DNA of 64,000 bases, taken from Neurospora tetrasperma FGSC 2508. Taxonomy: Eukaryota; Ascomycota; Sordariomycetes; Sordariales; Sordariaceae. The position numbers and the translations under genes were made by a program. Below, in pieces: positions 34,861-46,767 of the stretch. Position 1 is the stretch's first letter, and each line of letters starts with the position of its first letter. The stretch is taken from positions 4,456,051 to 4,520,050 of the forward strand of contig NW_009799099.1 of the NCBI RefSeq assembly GCF_000213175.1. Direction: 5' to 3'. The notes under the pieces were generated by a model. The model did not search any database and was not told where the DNA came from. It worked only from the letters and a program-made list of their open reading frames with translations.

Positions 34861-37800
34861 AGGCGGACCACTGAATATCAGGTTTAGTACCACCACAAAC
34901 AGGAAGGCTGGCTTCTTCCTTGGTCGAAATTGTGTCATTCTTTCAAACCCCAACGCTTGAAAGGCAATGTCGGATTCATGACTTACATGTGAGGAACGTT
35001 ATCCTCTCAGAGAAGCGGTGCTTAGAACTCAAAACGAAGGGATATTCTGGAGATATGGACATTTTACGTATATTCATGTTCGGACGCAAATCTTCTTGCG
35101 CTTGATTAGCCTTTTGGCATCACGACGAACTTAAACATAATTTAGCGCTTCTGACGACCCAGGATTGGAAGCCTTTTTACATAAATACATGTGTGGGATG
35201 CCAAACTCCCCTATACAGCAGGAAACTCGGAAAGTTGAGCGTGACTTCATATCACGACAGCCGATTCCATGCAACCGAATCGATATAGCAGAAAGATGAT
35301 CTGCCCAACGTGGACAGATTCACGGCGATTAAAGTCGAGTGTCTTACAGCTAGAGACGTGAGACTACAAGCCAATTGCTAACCTTCATGTCTCCTTCCAT
35401 TAACTTTTGATTGTTGCTCGGTAACCAAGCAGACTACCTCCAAACACCAGGCATGGGTTGATCATCTACCTCTTTCACCCCATCTCTCAACACCATCAAA
35501 TGGGGCATGTTGTCAAGTGGCTCAATGAGGCGTTCAACAGGCTAGACTCGCAGACGCGAGCCTACACGTTTTTGTTTCTTTTGTCTTTTTTTCTGCTTTA
35601 CGACGAATAGCTGTATCCTACAGGTTGAATAATTTTGGCATTTTGACTCTGCATGTGTCTCACGAGTTGCCAACGGAGGTACCGGGAGAGATACCTTCTA
35701 TAACCCAATGATCCCAAAAAGGAGTAGGAGTGTCCAAAATAGACTCCATGCTCTCACTCACCCTTTTTCTAGGTATGCTTCCATAACCCTTCTTGAATGC
35801 TTCCATCCTCCTCCCAATGTCGCCGTGTAACACCAGCTTTTCGAGTCTTCAAGTACAAATACAGTCATTTCCGCTGGTCGGGTAGACTTTAAAACCAGGA
35901 ATTCATCTAGAGGTACCGGGTTTCACCTTCCTACCTATTCATCGCCAGGGTCACTCATGTTTTTAGTGTATGCGGGGTCCAGGGTCTTGAGATCCACCGT
36001 TTCACTCATATCCTGTCTTATCCCGGCCTGGGACATCTTTCCCTCTTTCCTGCGAGAAGATGATATCTTGGATCTTCCCGTATCTTACACACTCAACTTG
36101 AATCTGATGTCGTACACTCGCGGAGCACACACGCTTCGGCCATGTCACAGCCAGTGAATCAGTAAATCTCTTTGTTTCTCGTGTTAACGTGTGTGGAACC
36201 AGCTGATGGCTGTATAAGTGTTTCTAGGAAAGGACACACACGTCGGGACACACTGGGACACACGCTGGCTGGTGCCTGGGTTTGTGATACCTTGGGGGTG
36301 GTAGAGGTAGAGTTGGGGGAGTTACACGACATATCAAGTATGCCGTTTGGGAAAAATCTACAAGTTTACACTATCTGCGCTTTTTTGTAATCGTTGGCAT
36401 AAGATTGTAGTAGCTGGAGAACTGGAGGGCGTGGAGGACTGAATGGCTTGGTGTTATTGATACCAACTGAGATAGAGTTGCATGGCGACTAACTATCTTC
36501 TTGTGGGTGTACGTAGAAGTGAGGTGGCAGGCTTCTGGAAATTTCCTGGATGTTGCTGTGTCTTTGCTTTGGGTTGCACGGGATGTAGGTGATTCGAAGG
36601 TATCGTGTTTGGATGTCTTGTTTCGTATGTCTATGATCCAGAGTTATTTCAGGCAAAGTCGAACTTGATACTTGTTCACAGGTATCGTGTTACCATTAAC
36701 TCAACCCGCCGAAAGAATATGCTAGAAAAAACATCAGCACCAATTGGGTCCAAACCAAAGGTTCCTTACTTGCCTACGGCTTGGAGGTATGGTCCAAGCC
36801 GTTGCTGTCAACATCGACAATCTACCCTATTCTATGATGCAGTTCTCATTGGTATAGTTGCATTGTGTCCAAACAGGCTCACCATTACCTCATCTCTTCC
36901 TCCATCCATAGTCACCACCTCTGATCCTATGTTGTCAATCCGTATCTCGGTGCCCTACCCCGTTCACCCGGTCTCCCATCACTGTCAAGTACTGCAGTCC
37001 GTCCGCTTGAGATCCGTTCGCTCGCCCGTCCGTCGGATCATCCGAACTTGTTGGTTGGCTCAAGGGACGTTCGAAGGGCAGCGAAAATAGTGGAATAAGT
37101 GCACCGCCTACCGGCCCAAGGGTTCGGGGTTTGCAGTGCATGACATGAACGTAGAGTGGATATTGACAGAGGGCAGGGCAGGTGCAGAAAGTGGATTTCT
37201 AGGGGACCAGCGGATCCCCTTTTAAGGCGCCTCGGCGCTTTGTGGGGGTCAACGACGGACCACCCCCCCGGATGTGTTTGCCACCGGGCCATCGGTACGG
37301 GGTCCACGGGCTTTCTATATTTGGAAATGTAGCGAGCGGGTACATAAGTGGACGATTAGACGACAGGTCTCAAACTGATCTGCTGTATCTGCTTGTTTCG
37401 AGACATCCTGATTTCTCCGAGAGCAAGGTTCACAGTACACTAGCGAAAGGACTAGATCGACGAAGGGGCAGTTCGTATTGCGAGCAAGCGAGCAAGATTG
37501 CGTATACTACGCGAATCTCGAATCGATCTGCTTGCTGAAACCGAAGTGACGCTGTTTTGGCTTTGTGGATGTTCGGTGTCTGTTGGAAACAAGAAAAAAA
37601 GAAAAAGGTTGGGTCGGTGGGGTTGTGGTAGTGTTCTGGATGTTTATAGCAATAGACCAATCGTTTTTTGAAGGTAATGTTTGTGATCATGACTGTGGTG
37701 GGCCCTTGTTTGGCAACCCAAAACAAAGCGAGATGGAGTGATAGAAGACATATGGTTAGTCGTTGTTAGTGCTGATAATATAGAGCACCAATCGTCAAAG

Positions 37801-38586
37801 GCTGAGATATTGGTTTTGTGATAAAGAGTCTTCTGGTTTAGACGGCTGAAAACCGATACATGAGGTCTTTGACATGTCATTGGGGTGCTGCCGATGTTGT
37901 TGGTCTTGGTCGCCCAATGAAATTGTCAGTGACGACAACTGGTGGAAACGATCAGTCAATTCTGATGCAGTATTGCAGGCTTTTTTATTGGAGACGACAG
38001 AGGGTGGAAAAGACGATCACCTATGGTTCTGGCGTCATATCCGAGTGACGCGTTAATCTTTGTTGCCGGGGAAACCAAAACATCATGTCATCTCATCAAA
38101 TCGCCTGGGGCTGAAGAATTCGAACTGAGGTATGTTTGTAGCATTAAACTAAAAGCACAGCTTGTATGTGTCCGCCATGAAGGACCATTATCCTCGCGAG
38201 AGTTTTTGTGTGTGATGTAATAAGGATGTTTTGTAACCGAAGAACCAAAGATGACGAAGGCCATTCCTCAACCATTTTGTGCCTGCCCATTCCCATCACT
38301 CTATTACATTCCCGCCGTGACTCCGAGTGATTTTGTGTTGACCATGTACCGAGGAAAAAAAGAAAGGGGAAAAAAAATAAAAAGGACAACAAGGTTCTCT
38401 CGCTGAGAAGCTTTCAACCTTGACGAAATAAGAATGCTTGCTTGCTGTGCGACGAAGACGGCGATGAAGTGTTACAGTTGTATGTGTACAAAAGCCTCCC
38501 GATTACGGCCTATGCGGCCCCCCTTTGAAATGAGATAAGCTCGGGCGCTCGACCTGCGAACCAAGGAAAGAACAGCCAGAGCTGAC
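34861..38586. other. 3.7 kb intergenic region
   Basis: No gene is supported. Short imperfect GGACACAC repeats occur near 36228-36260. Open frames reach 161 codons (36605-37090) without domains or introns. Confidence 0.5.
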
Positions 38587-38886
38587 CTAACGGCGAACGG
38601 GCGATGGCCAATGATGTTCCCGGAAGCTAACCGGGCTTGGAGGAGGAGGAGCTGGCACAGAGTAGTCATTCTCTTGGATGGTGTGACTTGGTGTTGACGG
38701 CTGGCTGTTCTTGCTGAAGGAAGCGTTGACACTGGCGAAGAGGTCTTGCGAGGTCATGACGCCGAGATTCGGGCGAGGAGCCGAGATAGGAGTAGGCTGA
38801 GCGATTTGGGAAGTCATTGTCAAGGAAATCTGACCGGAGTTAGCCAAGTTATCTGTGTGAGGGAAGCAGTCAGAGTGAAGCTTACG
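38587..38886 (-). CDS. candidate small Pro/Ser-rich protein with a 56 nt intron
   Basis: The minus-strand frame starting at the ATG at 38817 encodes 76 residues, rich in Pro, Ser and Gln, with repeated MTSQ words (MTSQIAQP and MTSQDLFAS) and ending at 38587. Just upstream, 38885-38830 looks like a genuine intron (GTAAGC donor, GCTAAC branch site, CAG acceptor). Joining 38886 to 38829 keeps an open frame for about 30 more upstream codons of similar Ser/Thr/Pro character. No in-frame ATG lies in that upstream exon, so either the intron is in the 5' UTR or a further exon exists upstream. No family recognised. Such short, low-complexity proteins are often lineage-specific and missed. Confidence 0.45.
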   Translation of the reverse strand, partial: RKLHSDCFPHTDNLANSGQISLTMTSQIAQPTPISAPRPNLGVMTSQDLFASVNASFSKNSQPSTPSHTIQENDYSVPAPPPPSPVSFREHHWPSPVRR

Positions 38887-40793
38887 GTACGCTCAAGTTT
38901 TGTAGAAGTCTTTGAAATTGTAGACGGTGTCTGGGAAGATATGTCTCGAGAACGGGGAGGTGATGGAGCCCAAGCCGAGTTTTAATAGCTGAACAAGTCG
39001 AGGACAGACAAAAAGTCAAGGCGAGTCTGGTGATGCCTATGTTTGATGGTTGTAATCTGGCTCGAGATTGTCAAGTCGGATGGAATTCGTGGCTCGTTTT
39101 ATGATGATTGTAGTACGGAGAGTCCGACAAGCAAACGATGTGGTCTTTTCAAGTGGCCGGTGCCGTGAACGAGGAGAGAGGGGAAGTTCGAAGGGAGAAA
39201 GTTGAGACCAACTGATTCTTTTATGGTCCAGTTGGGTCCGGGCCAGAGAAGGTGTGGAACTTGCCGTTGGGGAAAGAGATGGCAGGTTTGATGGAGGGAA
39301 GGAGAGATGGGGACGGTCAGGTCAGGTAGGACAGTGAGGATTGGACTGGGGACTGGGCCGGGGGTGTGGGGGAGAGCAAATCTGGGGAAGGACGGGAGGT
39401 TCAAGGTACCTCTACGTGTAAGTCACCACTTTGAAAGGTGTCTTATTAGCTGGGGCGGCATGAATGGCCACAATAAGAAAGGTTCTTCAACAGCAAAATG
39501 GACGAACCAAACCGTCCAAGAGACATGCACGGGAGTAGACATTGAGAAAAAGCAAACTGATAGGGGCCTTTTCGGGCACTTTGAGCACTCCTCCCTGCGT
39601 AACAATGTCTACGAATGGTACCAGCATATACAAGAAAAGTTTCGACATGTATCCATCGCCTGGTGGTGGCATGCACAAGGTGAATACCAGGTGTTTGACC
39701 GATGGGCGATGCGATCGATGGCGGGTTCACCTGGCAGTGACAGGCTGGCAGGAATGCTGGTGCCGGGGCGCAGTAACATGAGTGTACAATATATGATAGC
39801 ATCGACTACGCGGCATCGGGTAAGGGATGTCGACATCCACCTAACCGACTGACAAGGCCGTCCCTGGTTGAGCTCATCATGGTTCTAATTCATCTTGAAT
39901 CCTGACAGCACGGTCCCGGTCCCGGTCCCGGGGCACGACCCAGACAAGCACAGACTCGCCAGAGCTTCGGTAGAAACATTTGCTCTCTGACCATCAAAGG
40001 CGCAAAAAAAAAGACGAGACAGCAATCTGAACGGACAGGACAGTTGGCACCACAGCTGAGGGAGCACGGCGGGACCTGGCTGGCATTGGTTGATCGCTGG
40101 AGTCGCGCGAGACCGACGCATCTGATCAGTCGTGGATTTGCAGCTCAGGAATGACCAGAAAGATAAACAGGATGAAGTGTGGACTGGGAAGTGGCGGGCG
40201 ACTGGATGCGAAAAGAGAAGTTGGCCATGGCAGCAGCGGGTTGGGGTTGGGGTTGGGCCCAGACTGTTATCCGAACCAAGTTGGGGGGTTTCCCGTGGGG
40301 CTCCCATGTTTCCACTTTTCGTGCATCCTTTTAGGGGTGGCCTAACCCGCTGTTAGCCAGGTACGTACAGCCCGTGGCTCACCTGAGCTCTTTTGCGAGG
40401 TGCAGCCCACTCTAACCTGAACAACAACTTCACCCCAACGACGCACAAGACTCTCCCATCAGCTCCCGCCTTGATAACACGGTTTGTACCCTCCCACGGC
40501 TCAACACGCCCAGATTCCAAGGTCGCACAGTTACCAGAAAAAAGAGACATCTATCCTGCCATTGGATCCGTCCTTTAAAGACCAGTCTCACGTCACGATG
40601 GCTGCCTTCGGAACCCAGTTTTCCATTAGAGATTTGGGGTTGCGGCGCCGTCCACTTATCGCTCCTTCTGGCCCGGACGGCGCTGTATGAGCATCCTTGA
40701 TCACATTATGAACAGCCCTTCCCACACCGCCAGGGCAATACTAGACGGATGCTTTGATGTCTGTGCTGTCGCTACCAGTCCCGCAGTGTCTAA
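38887..40793. other. intergenic, possible 5' region of the small gene
   Basis: No gene is supported. A plus-strand frame of 181 codons (39307-39852) has no domain. Short GGTCCC and GGTTGG tandem runs occur near 39906 and 40240. Confidence 0.5.
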
Positions 40794-41204
40794 CTAGGCA
40801 CTATTCCGTATTGCCATCTGGCAAGGTGGCCGTCCACAATTCAGGATTGTCTTCCGCTGCTTGACCCTCCAAATGTTTGCGACAACGGACGGGAAGGACA
40901 GGTACTTCCGTGTAGCCAAGTGGCTGTTGGAGTGCTTCATGGAGAAACGAAAGTCGGGATACCCTTTAACTTCAGGACCACCATCCTCCCTTTGTCCACC
41001 ATGAGCATCAACGTCACCGGTGTTTGACCATATCCCTATCTTAGTTCTGACCGGTGGCTGATTCCGTTCCACGAAACCTTCTGGAACTCGAATCTTCGCA
41101 TAAAGTGGTGTCAAGGTAACCTCATCAGTGCCATCAAACCACAGCTCAGGTACCGTTTCCCCTGGAAGCCATGCGATATCTCCATGGAAGGGCTCCTGCA
41201 GCCG
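40794..41204 (-). CDS. possible unrecognised exon or hypothetical protein
   Basis: A minus-strand frame is open for 136 codons (41204 to the TAG at 40794) and has protein-like composition with mixed charged, aromatic and aliphatic residues (for example ELWFDGTDEVTLTPLYAKI). It contains no early ATG, so a spliced upstream start is needed. One option is a CTGCAG acceptor at 41196, preceded by an ATG exon at 41285-41241 ending at a GTTAGT donor. That 45 nt intron would be unusually short for this window. No family recognised. It could also be a chance frame or a decayed gene. Confidence 0.28.
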   Translation of the reverse strand, partial: RLQEPFHGDIAWLPGETVPELWFDGTDEVTLTPLYAKIRVPEGFVERNQPPVRTKIGIWSNTGDVDAHGGQREDGGPEVKGYPDFRFSMKHSNSHLATRKYLSFPSVVANIWRVKQRKTILNCGRPPCQMAIRNSA

Positions 41205-44200
41205 TTACGCCTAACGACCGACTGCAACCCTCATACTAACACTCGTTCGGCTGTCGGGACTCCTTTCCGGCACCCTACCGTTCATTTTCCTCCTTTTCCT
41301 TATATTACCCCGGATTTTCCGCCGACTTGGGATGGACGCCAAGGATTTTCGAAGGATGTCGAAACGAGGTTAATCTATTTCTGCACCATGCTAGTCTAGG
41401 TGCCCGGATCTTCCTATCAAACCCTGGACTACACGTGTTGACGGGACCGACGGCCAAGCACCTTGTCAGGTTGGCAGGGCAAGCAAATAATGCCCCGACA
41501 ATCATCTATCTTGTCAGAGCAGCCGGTCTTGCCGCCGTGCCTGTTTGCGCTCAAGATCCGACGTCAGTCTCAACTTGCGGTGTGCTGAGGCTCTACGTAA
41601 GCAACGAAGATCTAGAAATGATCAGGTATTCGACAGAAAACGAGATCTCGATCTTTGCCGGCCAGGCGTCTGCTAAGCGTCGAACTACCGGCTGCCTCTT
41701 AGACTGTTGTGCCAAGTGGTATGGCTATCCATTGCAAGCTTCTCAGGCTCTGTGTACATCAACATTTCATCCAAAATTACTCGGACCTTGCTGATTGTCA
41801 TCTCCAGCTATTCCTGGTTCACTTCATCGGAAGGTTTGACGGAAGCAGGAATTTTACGGAGTTTGACAGCAAACAGTTGTGGGTGTGGTGACAGCCATAG
41901 CTCATTTAGGCAGTCCCGGCATTTACACCTTTGTCAAAATAGTCTCATTGTATCCTTTTTTGGACACTAAATATACAACATCTCCAAATCGGCTGATCGC
42001 GTCAACCTAGCTCAAGCGATCATGACTCACCTACAGCTCCTCCAAGAAAGAATAATGGCCAATACAGTACACTTTACATATACTCGTACGCCCTTTCTAG
42101 TTATACGTTCCACTCGTATCTCACCGTCACGCAAAATCTTCCCCGCGTGCGCCGAGCCTGTAACGCCATGGGCCATGCTTGCTATCATCCGCCCACCAGT
42201 GCGGTTGGTTACTAAACCACGGACCAGCTGCACGAGAACCGTCTCTCACATTTCCCAAGCTATCCACAAGTACAACCAAGTAACTTCCAAACGCGCGTAA
42301 CCGCTAATCTTCTCATCTCCGCACCTTTGTGTCTTTGACCTCACAGTTCGGCGCGGCGCGGCGCGGTACAGTGCGGCTGGTGCCAGGCAAGAATAGCTCC
42401 CTAGCAGGGGGAGGGAGGGAGGCAGTCTCAGATCAAAGGTTCTAATCAACAGCATTCCAAAACATTGAGCCGAACCTGGCAGGCTGGCAGGCAGACCAGC
42501 TCCAACCAAGTTCGGTTGTCCTGACGGTTGTTTCACTTGCAAAGTGTTCCATTAGGTGAAACTCACCGGCGCTGGGAATATTCGCCGGGGAACACCCACT
42601 CATCGTGGTACATCATCGTGGTACATCACCGGGGGACACTTATCGGGGGACACTTACCGGGGAACACTTACCGGGGAACACTTATCGGGGTTGGATTCCC
42701 AAGTCATGATTCAGAATAGACGTCGGGAAGGACAAAAATAGACAGCTGTGTAAGCATGCCCTGGGTTGAATCAGGGGGGGGACTGAATTGCAAACTCGAG
42801 CTTGAGCTTGAGCTTGACATTGAGCCTTCACCTTGACTTGTCGACTGTGTACGTATCTATGTTTACAGTCAAAACATGGAGCGAGGAAAGGGAGTTTGCG
42901 TAGGAAAAGTAACGTTACCGGGGCCTCAGCGCGATACTCTATCGAATGAAGACTTCATCCAGACACCCACAACCTCCCATAATCTTGCGTTCTAGAAGAC
43001 ATATTGCAAACAACTCGTCCAACGGATGTGCATTGGCGGTAGAAAGGATACATTCTTTAAAGCCGGACTGTATACCTTCAAGGCATTGGAGTCTTATCAT
43101 CATGGACTGAACATAGACAGAGATGGGATAGACGAGAGAGGGTAAAGTTAGTATCCACAGCTCATGGAATGCTACCTCTACCAGATAACTAACATGAAGA
43201 AGGCATCACATACGACACTCCCCTCCGCTGTATCGTTCCTTCCCCGACCATGGCCAGTCGAAGGACGCCCCTGCCTAGGCGCTTGAGGAAATATTATACG
43301 ATTAGAAGGAGTCACCACCCAAGACTGAAAGATACCGTAATACAAGGCAAATGGAGTGAAAATCATACATTCGGTTGTGTATGAAGACAATTCGACATTG
43401 CTTAAAACCGGTATGCCTGTGCGCTTGTACGCACGATTGATAGACAGACTGTATGCGAATGTGATGTAAATCTAGAGATACAAAGATGTAGATGTGGTTG
43501 TTCGCATATGCAACAGAAACGGCAATGCCTCCGCCAGCTCCATACACCCAAATACCGAAAAGCATAATCACATGCGAATGCCACATGCTCGATCCCATCA
43601 TCATCATCACCACACATCAAACAACCAACGTCAGACAACATCCCATCCTTTTCAGGGTCATAACCAGGTGTGTTGAAATAAAAGAAGATCTCCATTCGCT
43701 ATACAGATCTGGGGTATATATAAATGCGATTGCGCAGCGCCCAAGCCACTCGTCAACAGATTTCTGGATGATGTTCTTCACACCACCGCAAGACCGCGCT
43801 CGTCATTCCTTGTATCCAACATAGTTGTCCCGTTTTGGCTTCGAGAAGAAAAAAGTTGCGCGCCCGAAGCAACATCTATCATCTTAGCACAACCCTTTTC
43901 GCCTAGACCGGCCAGATGCCACAAGCTCACGACAAAGGCAGACTGATCGAGTCAACTCAGCGGAGGTAAGGCGAGGTTAGGATGGGCGTTTGAGTTGGGG
44001 GCAAGTGATGGCCTTTTCTTCGATTGTCCGCAGTCCGCACACTCTTCCCTCATCGGTACTGTCGATCCCAGGTGTCGTCGCGCGCTACTTTCTTGTTCTT
44101 TCCTGTGTCCACATCATTGTCGGTTCGGTTCGTCCATGGCATTCGGTCCTCGGCCCCGTCCCCTTCCACTTAGCCCCCCATCTGAGCCATACCCCGTTTA

Positions 44201-44280
44201 CCACCACGGGATCGCCACTTCATACACCCTTCCTATTTGACAATCTACCGTCATACAACAAATAACCTTTGAAGGCATGC
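41205..44280. other. intergenic with minisatellite
   Basis: No gene is supported. A plus-strand frame at 41327-41794 (155 codons) lacks domains. The stretch includes the 14 bp minisatellite at 42630 and a short GAGCTT run near 42797-42816. Confidence 0.5.
42585..42690. repeat. minisatellite with 14 bp unit
   Basis: From 42630 to 42690 a 14 bp unit, CGGGGAACACTTAC and close variants, repeats 4.4 times in register. It is preceded (42585-42629) by a related unit and two copies of a 13 bp TCATCGTGGTACA word. Variation is limited to G/A and C/T exchanges. Confidence 0.9.
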
Positions 44281-44739
44281 TTATAGCTTGGCGGCCTCAG
44301 CAAGAGTGCCGACCTTGAGCTTGGTGCCGTACTTCTCCAGAACGCTCTTGCCGTGGTACTTCCAGAAGGATTTGGTAGCGTCCTTGCCGGCCATGCGCTT
44401 GAGGATCTTGGCGCCGCCGGGGTGGTCGTCGAGGAAGTCTATATTCCATATCAAGGTTAGTCATCATCGTTTCCTTGTCGTATTGCTTGGCTTCTTAATT
44501 TGGTTTGCGTGTTGGTTGTGTTGGTATAGATGATTGCGCCGAGGGGATGGAACAGGAAGCAAGGGAGGGGTTGAGGGAGGTGCAGAGGAGGAGATATGAG
44601 AAAGGTGAGAGGACGGGAGGGGAAAAGAAAAAGAGAAAAACATACTGGTGATATCATAAACACCGTCGTCAATGATGATGTACATGGACTTATCGTCCTT
44701 GTGCTCGGCCACCTGGCTCTTCGTGAAGGTCTGAGACAT
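44281..44739 (-). CDS. soluble cytochrome b5-like haem protein
   Basis: Two exons, 44739-44646 and 44438-44281, separated by a 207 nt intron, give 83 residues. The whole protein is one cytochrome b5 haem-binding domain. The first axial ligand is His37 in DDHPGGAKIL and the second His60 in FWKYHGKS. There is no C-terminal membrane anchor and no signal peptide, so it is likely a free cytosolic electron carrier, or a subunit that donates electrons to a partner oxidase or desaturase; the partner cannot be inferred. The intron interrupts the codon just before the HPGG motif. Without splicing, the frame loses both haem ligands. Confidence 0.93.
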
Positions 44740-45396
44740 CTTGGTGGTTTGGCGTGGTCGTGTGAGGGTAGGAACTTGGGAATAGATTGGGGATTTGCGA
44801 CAACGAAGTGAAAGATGAGATGAGGAGTATGCAAGTCGCGTATATGCAAGCGCGGTAGACGACGGACGGGTAGAAGTGTCAAGGCAGAAGTTGTGGAGAG
44901 AACAAGTTGCGGGGGGAGGTTGATGATTGTCAATTGACAGACGCCGAGTGGTGCAAGCACAAGTCCATGTCGCGTGGACGTGGAGAAAGCATTGTACCTC
45001 GGTTCGGCTCACGTCGCCCGATGCGCCGCTAAACTGAAACGGGATGCACGCGGCAGGGGTTGGCTGTCACTGTTTCTGGTTTGATGTTTTGTGAGATGTT
45101 GGTTTCCTCGCAAACGTCATTCCGACTCCGATGAGATTGATTGAAGGTCTAGAGTCGTCGACCGTCGACCGGCATCGGCAGAAAGAGACCGAGATATCGG
45201 GACGAGGAGTTCGGGAGGGAACAGTCTGATCAACAGTGTCTTCATAACAACTAATTCTATTTCCAGATTTCTGTCCGTCTTCCCCTAACCAGAACCGAAA
45301 CGCCATGCGAATGCTAAACACATCCGGTACGAGCCAGATGTGAATCGAAAACAGAAAGGCAACCAGCCACCGACATATACGGTTATAACGTGATTC
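44740..45396. other. intergenic between cytochrome b5 and the PLC-like gene
   Basis: Promoter and 5' UTR of the cytochrome b5 gene, and 3' region of the PLC-like gene, both minus strand. Nothing else is seen. Confidence 0.6.
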
Positions 45397-46767
45397 TTAA
45401 ACCAGTGTCCAGAAAGCAGCCCATATGAAACCCAGAGTCAGAGGCACCTTCAACATGGCCTCGATTCTCTGAGCCGAGCTGGCCGCCACGCCACAGCACT
45501 TCCTGTTGTACGTCACATTGTTGACTCTCGCCGCCGCCTCAAACACGCTTCCGGGAGGGTCTCCCATATTGTAGTAATCCACGTTGAGCACGTTGGGCGG
45601 GCGGCCCCAATCCGACCGACAGTTGTTTGCCGCCAATCCCAAACTTCCAAAGCCCTCCGCGCTGTTCGTCTCGTTGATCCGACTCAGGTCCGGCACACTG
45701 AGGACGTTTCCAAGCAGGTTAGCCTCCCCGTTCAGATTGTGGTTCATCAGATACAGCCTATTCTTGGCCTGGTCGGCCGGCAAGTCGGGCGGTCGCTGGA
45801 CGACACATGGGAAGTTTCGGTCGACCGGATCGAACGGAGTCTCCCACATCTGGGTGAACTCGTCCAGAAGCCACGGATAGGCTGTCTGGTTGGCCATGTA
45901 GTCCATAAACATGACCACGCGCTGACCAGTCAGGATCATGTGTGACAGGGTCGGCCAGTCGTTGAGTGTCATGGGAATAACAGGCGGGGTGTAGATGTAG
46001 CGGAGGATGCCCGTCTTCTCGATATGGGGAACGTAGAAGTCGGGCGTTGAGTAGTTGCCGTTACCAAGCAAAATGGTTACGACGTCATAGGGGTGGGCCA
46101 CGACCCAGTCCTTCACGGTGGTGAGCCATTCGGTGATGGGACCGGCATCAAAAAGATCGCATGTGGTGTGACAGAAGTGTGGCACGGTATCGTTTTTAGC
46201 CCACTGAATCTGGGCTTGGAGGAAACGGACGCCATCATTGAGCTGATCGACGACGCCGAGCTGTTGGTTCGCGGCAGCGGAATTCGCCCTGACAAAGGGA
46301 CTGTTGTGGCAACCGACCTCGGTGATGTTGCTGTACTTGCGGTCGCAAAATTCGGGATAGTTATTGCACGGCCGTGTGTTCGTAGGTACGGGCTGCGCAG
46401 ATTCTGTGCTCGACGCAGTCGCGTTGGAGGTCGACGTCGAGTGCGAGTTGGTGCCCGTCAGGTAGCTCAGCGTTGCGCTGGAAGTCTCGGAAGCCGATTC
46501 TGAAGAGAGCGCGGTATCGGTGGCGTTTTCCGAAACCGAAGCGAGGATGGATGATGCTGTGTCTGTAGTCGTCCCAAGCGTGATGCGTGTGGTGTAAGTT
46601 TGATATAGATTGGTTGGTATCGATGAGGTCGTGTGTTCAGCCTTTGTGCCCGTCAACATGGTCACCTCTTCGCCGTTGACTGTGGTTATGGCCTGGCCAT
46701 GGGCGAGGCTAGTGCCCACGGAAAGCACGCCGAGCAGGCAGCCCAGACGCCGTGTAAGGGAAGTCAT
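45397..46767 (-). CDS. secreted, probably GPI-anchored PLC-like phosphodiesterase
   Basis: A single exon of 456 residues. The start is the ATG at 46767, followed directly by a signal peptide (RRLGCLLGVLSVGTSLAHG). A Ser/Thr-rich stalk fills about residues 40-130 and is likely heavily O-glycosylated. The PI-PLC X-type TIM barrel follows: GCHNSPF (about His154) matches the first catalytic His region, and VPHFCHTTC the second. Two further strands contain DVVTILLGNGN and VVMFMDYMANQT. The C terminus is hydrophobic (LTLGFIWAAFWTLV) after a small-residue patch, the shape of a GPI-attachment signal. It lacks the Y, C2 and PH domains of eukaryotic signalling PLCs, so it resembles bacterial-type PI-PLC. 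Activity on phosphoinositides is not established for this family. Confidence 0.88.
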   Translation of the reverse strand: MTSLTRRLGCLLGVLSVGTSLAHGQAITTVNGEEVTMLTGTKAEHTTSSIPTNLYQTYTTRITLGTTTDTASSILASVSENATDTALSSESASETSSATLSYLTGTNSHSTSTSNATASSTESAQPVPTNTRPCNNYPEFCDRKYSNITEVGCHNSPFVRANSAAANQQLGVVDQLNDGVRFLQAQIQWAKNDTVPHFCHTTCDLFDAGPITEWLTTVKDWVVAHPYDVVTILLGNGNYSTPDFYVPHIEKTGILRYIYTPPVIPMTLNDWPTLSHMILTGQRVVMFMDYMANQTAYPWLLDEFTQMWETPFDPVDRNFPCVVQRPPDLPADQAKNRLYLMNHNLNGEANLLGNVLSVPDLSRINETNSAEGFGSLGLAANNCRSDWGRPPNVLNVDYYNMGDPPGSVFEAAARVNNVTYNRKCCGVAASSAQRIEAMLKVPLTLGFIWAAFWTLV

